A stretch of 5,308 bases of DNA, taken from Lactobacillus mulieris. GTDB taxonomy: Bacteria; Bacillota; Bacilli; Lactobacillales; Lactobacillaceae. Both the position numbers and the translations under genes were made by a program. The stretch lies in contig NZ_SDGL01000025.1 of NCBI RefSeq assembly GCF_007095465.1, positions 1-5,308 of the forward strand, given 5' to 3'. Under the pieces are notes generated by a model, which saw nothing but the letters and a program-made list of their open reading frames with translations, searched no databases and had not been told where the DNA came from. Of the stretch, positions 1 through 5,290 are shown in pieces. Numbering within the stretch: position 1 is the stretch's first letter; each line of letters starts with the position of its first letter.

Positions 1-32
1 ATTATATTACCTGATTCATTTCAGAATTGCAA
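1..32 (-). promoter_or_regulatory. Possible leftward promoter at window edge
   Basis: Read on the minus strand, TTGCAA (27-32) is followed 17 nt later by TAATAT (4-9), inside the string TAATATAAT. Each hexamer matches its sigma-A consensus at four of six positions and the spacing is ideal. This would drive a gene lying to the left of the window, divergent from the reductase gene. The left arm of the 10-bp inverted repeat (14-23) lies in the spacer, where a repressor could act. The target gene is not visible, and AT-rich DNA gives such matches by chance. Confidence 0.35.
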
Positions 33-60
33 GAACTTTTTATTCTTTTTTGAAATGAAT
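14..60. repeat. 10-bp perfect inverted repeat, 27-nt spacer
   Basis: ATTCATTTCA (14-23) is repeated as its exact reverse complement TGAAATGAAT (51-60). The 27-nt interval is rich in T and contains minor inner complementarity (GAAT 24-27 with ATTC 42-45). The left arm overlaps the spacer of the possible leftward promoter, which suits an operator. As an RNA hairpin it is a weak terminator candidate, because the stem is AT-rich, the loop is long and only a short T stretch follows. The repeat is plain in the sequence; the regulatory role is inferred. Confidence 0.5.
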
Positions 61-69
61 TTTGTCATC

Positions 70-82
70 GAGGCTTTGCCTC
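70..82. repeat. Small perfect hairpin GAGGC-TTT-GCCTC
   Basis: A 5-bp GC-rich perfect inverted repeat with a 3-nt loop stands out in otherwise AT-rich intergenic DNA, about 118 nt before the reductase start. No T-tract follows in either direction, so it is not a standard terminator. It could be a structure in the leader transcript or simply chance. I could not identify a riboswitch or T-box around it. Confidence 0.3.
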
Positions 83-157
83 AACACGACTTTATCTAAG
101 ATACAGGATTATTTTAATTTTAGCAAGCATTTTTTCGGTGCAAAAATATCTTTTTCA

Positions 158-166
158 TGGTAGAGT
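158..166 (+). promoter_or_regulatory. Weak candidate promoter for the reductase operon
   Basis: TGGTAGAGT has the TGn extension followed by TAGAGT, a 4/6 match to the -10 hexamer, and would start transcription about 25 nt before the coding region. No convincing -35 lies 16-18 nt upstream. Alternatives in 76-119 (TTGCCT at 76-81 with TAAGAT at 97-102; TTTAAT at 114-119) are equally weak. The operon must have a promoter in or before 1-199, but its place is not settled. Confidence 0.2.
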
Positions 167-185
167 TGCTAATGAACTTACATAT

Positions 186-192
186 AAGGAGG
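186..192 (+). promoter_or_regulatory. Ribosome binding site deciding the reductase start
   Basis: AAGGAGG is a perfect Shine-Dalgarno match. It lies 7 nt before ATC at 200 and 4 nt before ATT at 197, and no standard start codon follows in the reductase frame. Its spacing favours ATC at 200 as the initiation codon. An in-frame TAA at 185-187 overlaps the site, so translation in this frame cannot begin further upstream. Confidence 0.75.
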
Positions 193-199
193 AATTATT

Positions 200-1153
200 A
201 TCAAACATTATGATTTAGCAATTATTGGCGCTGGTCCTGTCGGACTATTTTCCGCTTATTTTGCTCATTTACATGGTCTTAAAGTTGTCTTACTTGAATC
301 TCTTCCAGAATTAGGTGGTCAGCCCGCCGCTCTTTATCCTAATAAAGTTATACAAGACATCCCTGTATTTAAAGATATTAAATCATTTCAACTAACTGAA
401 AAGCTTTGTTCTAATTTAAGTAGTGATGTGACTATCATTTGTAATTATAAGGTAGAAAATATTATTCACGAAGATTCTCAATTCATTATCAATGATGATT
501 TGATTTCTAAAACAGTCCTTATAACAACAGGTAATGGTGCTTTTAAACCCAAGGCTTTCCCTCTCCCAATTCCTACCAGTATAGATAATAAACTTTCTTA
601 TTTTGTAAAAAATCCTCAAGACTATCAAAATAAAGAAGTAGCTGTTCTTGGTGGTGGCGATTCAGCTCTTGACTGGGCTCTAGAATTAAGTCAATATGCC
701 AAGGTTTCTTTGATTCATCGACGCAATCAATTTAGAGGACTTGAAAGTAATGTTGAAAAAGTTAAACATAATTCTCAAATTTCTGTTTTAACCCCCTACT
801 TACCTGCAAACTTAATTGATAACTCAGGAAGATGTGAATTATCTCTTAAGAAAGTCGGTACAGATGAAACAAAAACAATTGTTTTTGATAATCTAATAGT
901 TGCATATGGTTTTCGTGCTAATAACCGTTTTGTTAAAAAATGGGGAATTGAATTAGAAAATGATTTGATAAAAGTAGATCGAAAAATGGAAACTTCTGTA
1001 AAAGGAATTTTTGCAGCTGGTGACAGTGTAGGCTATGATGGTCGCGTTCCAATTATTGGAATTGGTTTTGGTGAAGCACAAGTAGCTATTACATCAATTA
1101 TGCAAACAATTTTTCCTAATAAAAAGATGACTATCCATTCTACAAGTATTTAG
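200..1153 (+). CDS. yumC: Ferredoxin/flavodoxin-NADP+ reductase, YumC type, non-canonical start
   Basis: A flavoprotein predicted to pass electrons between NADPH and ferredoxin or flavodoxin in the cytoplasm. From ATC at 200 it would be 317 residues, close to the usual family size. Visible motifs are GAGPVG (10-15, FAD pyrophosphate), GGQ (39-41), GGGDSA (151-156, NADP fold), HRR with FRGLE (173-182, NADP phosphate side) and GDSVGYDG (274-281) running into GIGFGEA for the C-terminal FAD contact. There is no CxxC pair, which argues against thioredoxin reductase. The frame is open and conserved from 200, yet the first standard start codon is GTG at 428 (codon 77), which would delete the FAD fold. 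The start is therefore ATC (200) or ATT (197), set by AAGGAGG at 186-192. It is first in a unit with the pgpA- and dedA-like genes. Family identity is strong; the start codon could instead reflect a mutation or sequencing error of ATG. Confidence 0.85.
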   Translation: MKHYDLAIIGAGPVGLFSAYFAHLHGLKVVLLESLPELGGQPAALYPNKVIQDIPVFKDIKSFQLTEKLCSNLSSDVTIICNYKVENIIHEDSQFIINDDLISKTVLITTGNGAFKPKAFPLPIPTSIDNKLSYFVKNPQDYQNKEVAVLGGGDSALDWALELSQYAKVSLIHRRNQFRGLESNVEKVKHNSQISVLTPYLPANLIDNSGRCELSLKKVGTDETKTIVFDNLIVAYGFRANNRFVKKWGIELENDLIKVDRKMETSVKGIFAAGDSVGYDGRVPIIGIGFGEAQVAITSIMQTIFPNKKMTIHSTSI

Positions 1154-1156
1154 GTG
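1152..1156 (+). promoter_or_regulatory. Ribosome binding site for pgpA, overlapping yumC stop
   Basis: AGGTG shares bases with the reductase TAG stop (1151-1153) and lies 6 nt before ATG at 1163. It supports that ATG over GTG 1154 and ATG 1157, for which the site would be overlapped or too close. The arrangement suggests translational coupling. Confidence 0.5.
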
Positions 1157-1162
1157 ATGACT

Positions 1163-1684
1163 ATGACAGAAAATCAGGAACATTTTTATCAACATACAAT
1201 TGCATTATTAAATGAACGTGGTGTAACTTTAAAGGATATTGAAGATTTAGTTTATTATTTGCAAAAAGACTATATTCATCCTCTTACTCATGAGGCAATG
1301 CAAGAAAGCATTGAAAAAGTCCTCCAAAAAAGAGAAGTTCAAAATTCAATTATTACTGGAATTGAACTGGATAAGCTTGCAGAAAAGAAACAACTTTCTG
1401 AGCCATTACAATCAATCATGGAAAATGATGAACCACTATATGGTTGCGATGAGGTTTTAACTTTTTCAATTACTAATCTTTATGGTTCAATCGGTTTTAC
1501 AAACTATGGCTACATTGATAAAACAAAACCTGGCATTTTAAAGTGGTTAAATGATAAATCAACTGGTAAAATTAATGTCTTTCTTGACGACCTAGTTGGT
1601 GCTGTTGCAGCAGCTGCTGCTAGTCGTTTAGCCCATACTCAAACAGATTTAGAAGATGACAGTATTTATTCTAGAAAGGACTAA
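1163..1684 (+). CDS. pgpA: Phosphatidylglycerophosphatase A family protein (YutG-like)
   Basis: Predicted to remove the terminal phosphate from phosphatidylglycerophosphate, the last step to phosphatidylglycerol at the membrane. The 173-residue protein resembles Bacillus YutG. A helical N-terminal part (about 18-60, with GVTLKDIEDLVYYLQ) is followed by REVQNSIITGIELD (57-70), YGCDE (93-97), GFTNYGYIDKTKPGI (111-125) and an acidic FLDDLVGAVAAAAASR segment (140-155). The paired aspartates are likely metal or phosphate ligands. I see no long hydrophobic segments like those of E. coli PgpA, as expected for this Firmicutes subgroup. ATG at 1163 is chosen for its AGGTG site; GTG at 1154 would add three residues. 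The gene begins 9 nt after the reductase stop and ends 2 nt before the dedA-like start. In B. subtilis the main PGP phosphatase is a different protein (YqeG/PgpP), so the exact substrate is inferred from the family name. Confidence 0.85.
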   Translation: MTENQEHFYQHTIALLNERGVTLKDIEDLVYYLQKDYIHPLTHEAMQESIEKVLQKREVQNSIITGIELDKLAEKKQLSEPLQSIMENDEPLYGCDEVLTFSITNLYGSIGFTNYGYIDKTKPGILKWLNDKSTGKINVFLDDLVGAVAAAAASRLAHTQTDLEDDSIYSRKD

Positions 1685-1686
1685 CA

Positions 1687-2337
1687 ATGGGATTAATTTC
1701 ATTTATTTTACACATTGATGACCACTTAGTTAATATCGTTAATCAATTTGGCAATTATACCTATTTAATTTTATTTGCAATCATTTTCATAGAAACCGGT
1801 TTAGTTATTTTTCCATTTTTACCAGGCGATTCGTTAATTTTTGCGGCAAGCGCAATGGCAGCCAATACTAAATATGGATTAGATATCTGGCTAGTCTATC
1901 TAGCAGTAGTAATTGCAGCTATTTTAGGAGATAGTGCTAACTATGAAGTTGGTGCTTGGTCAACAAGAGCCGGCTCCAAACATGCTTGGTTTAATAAGTT
2001 AATAAACGAAAAGAACCGTTACGCTGCAGAGAAATTTTTTGAAAGGCATGGTTCAATTACGATTGTAATAGGTCGGTTTATTCCATTTATTAGAACATTC
2101 GTCCCATTCATTTCTGGCGGTAGCAAAATGCATTATGGGCATTTCATAACTTACAACATCTTAGGTGGTATTTTATGGACCGGGTTATTCTCAATAATAG
2201 GTTACTTCTTTGGGAATTTACCAATCGTAAAGACACATTTTTCATTAATTGTGATTGCAATTATTTTGGTATCAGTTGTCCCAATTGCAATTGTCGCCTT
2301 AAAGAAAAAGATGACATTAAAAAAAGGATTCCATTAG
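1687..2337 (+). CDS. DedA/VTT-domain membrane protein, putative lipid carrier transporter
   Basis: A 216-residue integral membrane protein of the DedA (VTT/SNARE-associated) family. Some members move undecaprenyl phosphate or other lipids across the membrane, and others are tied to proton motive force and drug tolerance. Hydrophobic segments lie at about 24-56, 67-81, 122-145 (re-entrant type), 152-176 and 183-206, with a basic C-terminal tail. Family signatures are FIETGLVIFPFLPGDSLIF (34-52, with E36 and D48), GD at 81-82 and GRFIPFIRTFVPFISG (129-144, with R130 and R136). The two acids and two arginines match the residues known to be essential in E. coli YqjA/YghB. AAAGGA at 1675-1680 gives a good ribosome site 6 nt before ATG, overlapping the end of pgpA. 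The last codons and the stop lie inside the terminator hairpin. The specific lipid substrate cannot be read from sequence. Confidence 0.9.
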   Translation: MGLISFILHIDDHLVNIVNQFGNYTYLILFAIIFIETGLVIFPFLPGDSLIFAASAMAANTKYGLDIWLVYLAVVIAAILGDSANYEVGAWSTRAGSKHAWFNKLINEKNRYAAEKFFERHGSITIVIGRFIPFIRTFVPFISGGSKMHYGHFITYNILGGILWTGLFSIIGYFFGNLPIVKTHFSLIVIAIILVSVVPIAIVALKKKMTLKKGFH

Positions 2338-2350
2338 GAATCCTTTTTTT
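2319..2350. terminator. Bidirectional rho-independent terminator
   Basis: GGATTCC (2326-2332) and GGAATCC (2337-2343) form a perfect 7-bp stem around ATTA. Seven As precede and seven Ts follow, extending the pairing to 14 bp. The symmetry gives a T-tract on both strands, so it can stop the dedA operon from the left and glyA from the right. The TAG stop of the dedA-like gene (2335-2337) is in the loop and stem, and the glyA stop (2353-2355) is 2 nt beyond the element. Confidence 0.95.
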
Positions 2351-2352
2351 AT

Positions 2353-3588
2353 CTAGTCAATCGGATGCTTTTCAACAAGTTTTTGAACACCTTCAGCTAC
2401 CTTTGAAAGAACTGCTTGATTATCACTATTATTTAAAGCGTCGATAATCAGCTTAGCAACTGCTCGACTATCTTCTTCATCAAAACCACGACTTGTAATG
2501 GCTGGCGTCCCAATTCTTAAACCACTAGTAATAAATGGTGAACGATGATCATTAGGAATTGCTTCTTTATTAGTTGTTATCATCACACTATCAAGTAAAT
2601 TTTGAGCATCTTTTCCAGTTAAACCAGTCTTAGTAATATCTAAAACTAAAAGATGATTTGCTGTACCACCAGTAACTACTCGAATAGTATCTGAATCATT
2701 TAAGACCTCAGCCATTGCCTTAGCATTTTTGACAACTTGCCCAATATAAGTTTTGTATTGTGGTTGTAAATCTTCATAAAAAGCTTGCGCTTTAGCAGCA
2801 ATAACGTGTTCTAAGGGACCACCTTGAGAGCCAGGGAAAACAGCAGAATTAAACTTTTTACCTAATTCTTCAGAACGAGATAAAATCATCCCACCTCTAG
2901 GACCACGCAAAGTTTTGTGAGTAGTTGTAGTAACAACATCAGCTACTGGCACAGGGTTTGGATGATAGCCAGTAGCAACTAACCCAGCAATATGAGCCAT
3001 ATCTACCATTAAATATGCCCCTACTTCATCAGCGATTTCTCTAAACTTATCCCAATCAATAATCTGACTATATGCAGAGGCTCCTGCAACAATGATTTGT
3101 GGCTTAATTTCTAAAGCTTGCTTACGAATTGCATCATAATCTAACCGTTCTGTCGTAGGATTTAAACCATAAGCATATGTTTTATACATCTTACCAGAGA
3201 AGTTAACTTTAGCACCGTGAGTTAAGTGGCCTCCAGCATCCATTCCCATCCCCAAAATAATATCACCAGGTTTAAGTAAAGCTTGATATACAGCTGCATT
3301 TGCTTGAGAACCTGAATGAGGTTGGACATTGGCATAAGCTGCTCCAAATAATTTTTTGGCATGATCAATTGCTAATTGTTCTGCAATATCAATATATTTA
3401 CAACCACCATAATATCGCTTACCAGGATATCCTTCCGCATATTTATTAGTTAAAACAGAACCTTGTGCTTCTTCAACCGCTTTAGAAACAATATTTTCTG
3501 AGGCAATTAATTCAATTGTATGTTGTTGTCTTTTTTCTTCTTGGGCAATCGCATCCCAAAGTTGTGGATCTTTTTCTGCATATTTCAC
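2353..3588 (-). CDS. glyA: Serine hydroxymethyltransferase
   Basis: A PLP enzyme that interconverts serine and glycine with transfer of the hydroxymethyl carbon to tetrahydrofolate, feeding purine, thymidylate and methionine synthesis in the cytoplasm. From GTG at 3588 it is 411 residues, the normal bacterial length. Recognisable parts are IASEN (28-32), [10 protein letters not shown] (54-63), HSGSQAN (91-97, PLP phosphate), GGHLTHG (119-125), VDMAHIAGL (195-203, with D196 and H199) and [14 protein letters not shown] (220-233). K225 is the Schiff-base lysine, and SGLRIGTPA near the C-terminus holds the substrate carboxylate arginine. All key residues are present. GTG 3588 is preferred over TTG 3594 because AAGGAGG (3603-3597) lies 8 nt from the former and only 2 nt from the latter. 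The gene has its own promoter between itself and ydbT and ends at a shared terminator. Confidence 0.98.
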   Translation of the reverse strand: MKYAEKDPQLWDAIAQEEKRQQHTIELIASENIVSKAVEEAQGSVLTNKYAEGYPGKRYYGGCKYIDIAEQLAIDHAKKLFGAAYANVQPHSGSQANAAVYQALLKPGDIILGMGMDAGGHLTHGAKVNFSGKMYKTYAYGLNPTTERLDYDAIRKQALEIKPQIIVAGASAYSQIIDWDKFREIADEVGAYLMVDMAHIAGLVATGYHPNPVPVADVVTTTTHKTLRGPRGGMILSRSEELGKKFNSAVFPGSQGGPLEHVIAAKAQAFYEDLQPQYKTYIGQVVKNAKAMAEVLNDSDTIRVVTGGTANHLLVLDITKTGLTGKDAQNLLDSVMITTNKEAIPNDHRSPFITSGLRIGTPAITSRGFDEEDSRAVAKLIIDALNNSDNQAVLSKVAEGVQKLVEKHPID

Positions 3589-3596
3589 GAGCAAGT

Positions 3597-3603
3597 CCTC
3601 CTT
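3597..3603 (-). promoter_or_regulatory. glyA ribosome binding site deciding GTG start
   Basis: On the minus strand AAGGAGG is followed by 8 nt and then GTG at 3588-3586. TTG at 3594-3592 is only 2 nt away, too close for initiation. The glyA product therefore most likely begins MKYAEKDPQ, without two extra N-terminal residues. Confidence 0.85.
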
Positions 3604-3622
3604 AGATAAAACTAATAAGTTA

Positions 3623-3631
3623 ATTATAGCA
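3623..3631 (-). promoter_or_regulatory. Extended -10 promoter of glyA
   Basis: TGCTATAAT on the minus strand is a perfect TATAAT with the TGn extension, sitting between the ydbT stop (3642-3640) and glyA. No good -35 lies 17 nt upstream, where the DNA is the end of ydbT, and the extended -10 may compensate. Transcription would start near 3616, giving a leader of about 28 nt, too short for a glycine, THF or purine riboswitch. Confidence 0.7.
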
Positions 3632-3639
3632 TTATCCAG

Positions 3640-5019
3640 TTATTTTTCCATAAACCATTCTTGAACATTTTTAGCAACTTCTTCTGGCAAATAACGTACC
3701 CTAACTTGATAGCCAAAATGCTTATCCATCACTTCAAGCTCAATATGCATCAATTTCTTTTTCTTCATCCAAACACTTTGTGTTAGCTTCAAATATTGAA
3801 TTTTTTCTCGTGGGAAAATTGCATTAATGATTTTGAAATAACGCTTAGTACCAAAATATAAATATTGGTCATCATAATTTATTCCACTAGAGCAAATTAA
3901 AATAACAGACGCTACTAGACTGTACACGCCTACTAGTAAATTCAAGCCAAGAATCCAAACAAATGCACCAGACAAGAAGAAATACGACATCACATTAATT
4001 ATGACACTAGTGATTAACAGCCAATTAAATCGATAAATAAAAAGTGATCTTTTTCCAGCTGAAGATAAGCGATGCAAATTTTTCACTTTACTTGGCCAAG
4101 TCGGTAACAGCTCATGTAAAACTTCACTTGCTTCTTTGCGCTTAACCACGGGAATTAAATTAACATTTCCTTCTTCTTCATCGGTTAACTTAGAGGATGC
4201 AATTGCTTGAATACTGACTAACTTAGTTATGTACCTTAAATAAGTTGCTTCAAAAATAATCCCTTGAATCCTCTTTACGGGTAAAGTCATTTGTGTTTTA
4301 GAAAATAGACCACTTTTAGACTTTAATTGATTTTGTTCATTATGAATACTGAAATTAAATAACCGTTGCCAAGTATTAAAAAAGGTTAAGCCTATTCCAA
4401 TCAATAAAAATAGGATAATCATCGGCAAACTGTTGTCGATTTTAATATCAAAATCCGCAACTTTTTCATAAAGACTGTAAACCATTAATGCCCCAGCTAT
4501 AACTCCTGGAGAAGTAATCGTATAAATCGCCAAATCACGGTTATTAATATAATATCCACTTGGTTCTTCTAAAATAGTTGCTACATCAGCAATTTTCATT
4601 GCATCTTGCAAGCGCTCTAATTCCGCTTGACTTACAACTCGCAAAACAATAGTACCCTCATCATCCTGATTAGCCGTTTCAAGAATGACCTTAGTTTGCT
4701 TTAAAGGTTCCATCCAAAAAGGATATTTAGTGTGTATCGTTTGAATTCGTGAATAAGGGATATGCTTTTCTTTCTTTTCAAATACCCCTGAACGAATAAT
4801 TAACTCTTTTTCTGAAATTTCATAAGTAAAAAAGAAATATTCTAGAAAAGTTAATAATAAAATCAAAGCAACAAAACTACCGATTTGTATAAGATAATTT
4901 CCCTTGAGGAAATTCAAATAATTGCATCCAATAATAATAGCTGGTAGGATTCCAATCTTATTCCTGACTTGATCCTTTAAGAAAAATAACATAGCTAATG
5001 GTGATAAATGCTTAGTCAT
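3640..5019 (-). CDS. ydbT: Bacterial PH-domain (bPH_2) membrane protein, YdbT-like
   Basis: A 459-residue membrane protein built as three repeats, each a pair of transmembrane helices followed by a cytoplasmic bacterial PH domain. Helices lie near 22-37 and 43-63, 168-184 and 196-215, and 331-350 and 352-378. PH domains follow at about 66-150, 222-303 and 380-457. Each PH domain has the same turn: IPYSRIQTI (87-95), LPVKRIQGI (246-254) and FPREKIQYL (402-410). In B. subtilis ydbS-ydbT belongs to the SigW envelope-stress regulon and contributes to resistance against antimicrobials made by related bacilli; whether this copy does so is inference. ATG at 5019 follows AGGGGA at about 6 nt and overlaps the ydbS-like stop by 8 nt (ATGACTAA), indicating coupling. 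No terminator separates it from glyA, so read-through is possible. The gene looks intact, though its partner appears broken. Confidence 0.85.
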   Translation of the reverse strand: MTKHLSPLAMLFFLKDQVRNKIGILPAIIIGCNYLNFLKGNYLIQIGSFVALILLLTFLEYFFFTYEISEKELIIRSGVFEKKEKHIPYSRIQTIHTKYPFWMEPLKQTKVILETANQDDEGTIVLRVVSQAELERLQDAMKIADVATILEEPSGYYINNRDLAIYTITSPGVIAGALMVYSLYEKVADFDIKIDNSLPMIILFLLIGIGLTFFNTWQRLFNFSIHNEQNQLKSKSGLFSKTQMTLPVKRIQGIIFEATYLRYITKLVSIQAIASSKLTDEEEGNVNLIPVVKRKEASEVLHELLPTWPSKVKNLHRLSSAGKRSLFIYRFNWLLITSVIINVMSYFFLSGAFVWILGLNLLVGVYSLVASVILICSSGINYDDQYLYFGTKRYFKIINAIFPREKIQYLKLTQSVWMKKKKLMHIELEVMDKHFGYQVRVRYLPEEVAKNVQEWFMEK

Positions 5020-5244
5020 GTTTATCCCCTGCCTTTTGAATAATATTTAGCAGTTGTTTTCTAAATAATTTAGCGTCTTCTAATTTCAATCCAGAAATCT
5101 TTTCACTAGAAGAAGCGGTATGTAAGTGCAATTCGGTTAAGTGTTGCCAACGTAAAAGTGGTCCCGCTTCAAGTGTAACTGTCTGAAGACGCGCCAACGG
5201 AACCGTAATTTGTTTTCTAAAAATATAACCTTTACGCGTGGTGC

Positions 5245-5265
5245 TAGTTAAATCGTTTTAGTTAA
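5245..5265. repeat. Direct repeat TAGTTAA, 14-nt period
   Basis: TAGTTAA occurs at 5245-5251 and again at 5259-5265, exactly 14 nt apart. It falls within the segment that interrupts the YdbS-like reading frame and includes stop codons in all three minus-strand frames. It could be the trace of a small duplication that damaged the gene, but a 7-bp repeat in AT-rich DNA may also be chance. Confidence 0.3.
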
Positions 5266-5266
5266 T

Positions 5267-5290
5267 AAAAAAGTCCAATCTTGTTAGACT
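5267..5290 (-). terminator. Terminator-like hairpin upstream of ydbS remnant
   Basis: On the minus strand AGTCTAA (5290-5284) can pair with TTGGACT (5278-5272), using one G-T pair, around the loop CAAGA, and is followed by a run of six Ts (5272-5267). This looks like a weak intrinsic terminator for a transcript entering from the right. It conflicts with the idea that the same bases encode part of YdbS. Either it arose by chance in coding sequence or the ydbS remnant sits behind another gene's end. Confidence 0.3.

Noticed and set aside
1..99. Plus-strand frame open from the window edge to TAA at 97-99 as the end of an upstream gene
   Set aside because: 33 codons with no recognisable family and an unconvincing composition; the region fits promoter/operator DNA equally well.
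416..628. 70-residue minus-strand open frame
   Set aside because: Lies wholly opposite the conserved reductase, has no recognisable motif or ribosome site, and is rich in residues typical of antisense AT-rich DNA.
428..1153. Reductase starting at GTG 428
   Set aside because: It would lack GAGPVG and GGQ of the FAD fold, has no ribosome site, and the conserved frame continues uninterrupted back to 200.
200..1153. Thioredoxin reductase identity
   Set aside because: No CxxC redox pair between the nucleotide domains; the HRR/FRGLE and GDSVGYDG features fit the YumC-type ferredoxin reductase.
2175..2447. 90-residue plus-strand open frame across the dedA end and glyA end
   Set aside because: Out-of-frame shadow of the DedA-like gene that runs through the terminator into antisense glyA; no motif.
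3589..3639. Riboswitch or purine-type control element upstream of glyA
   Set aside because: Only about 50 nt separate the genes and the predicted leader is about 28 nt, too short for an aptamer.
5012..5197. Stand-alone 61-residue protein from TTG 5197
   Set aside because: The start lies inside the conserved PH-domain core, has no Shine-Dalgarno, and recognisable family sequence continues upstream of it.
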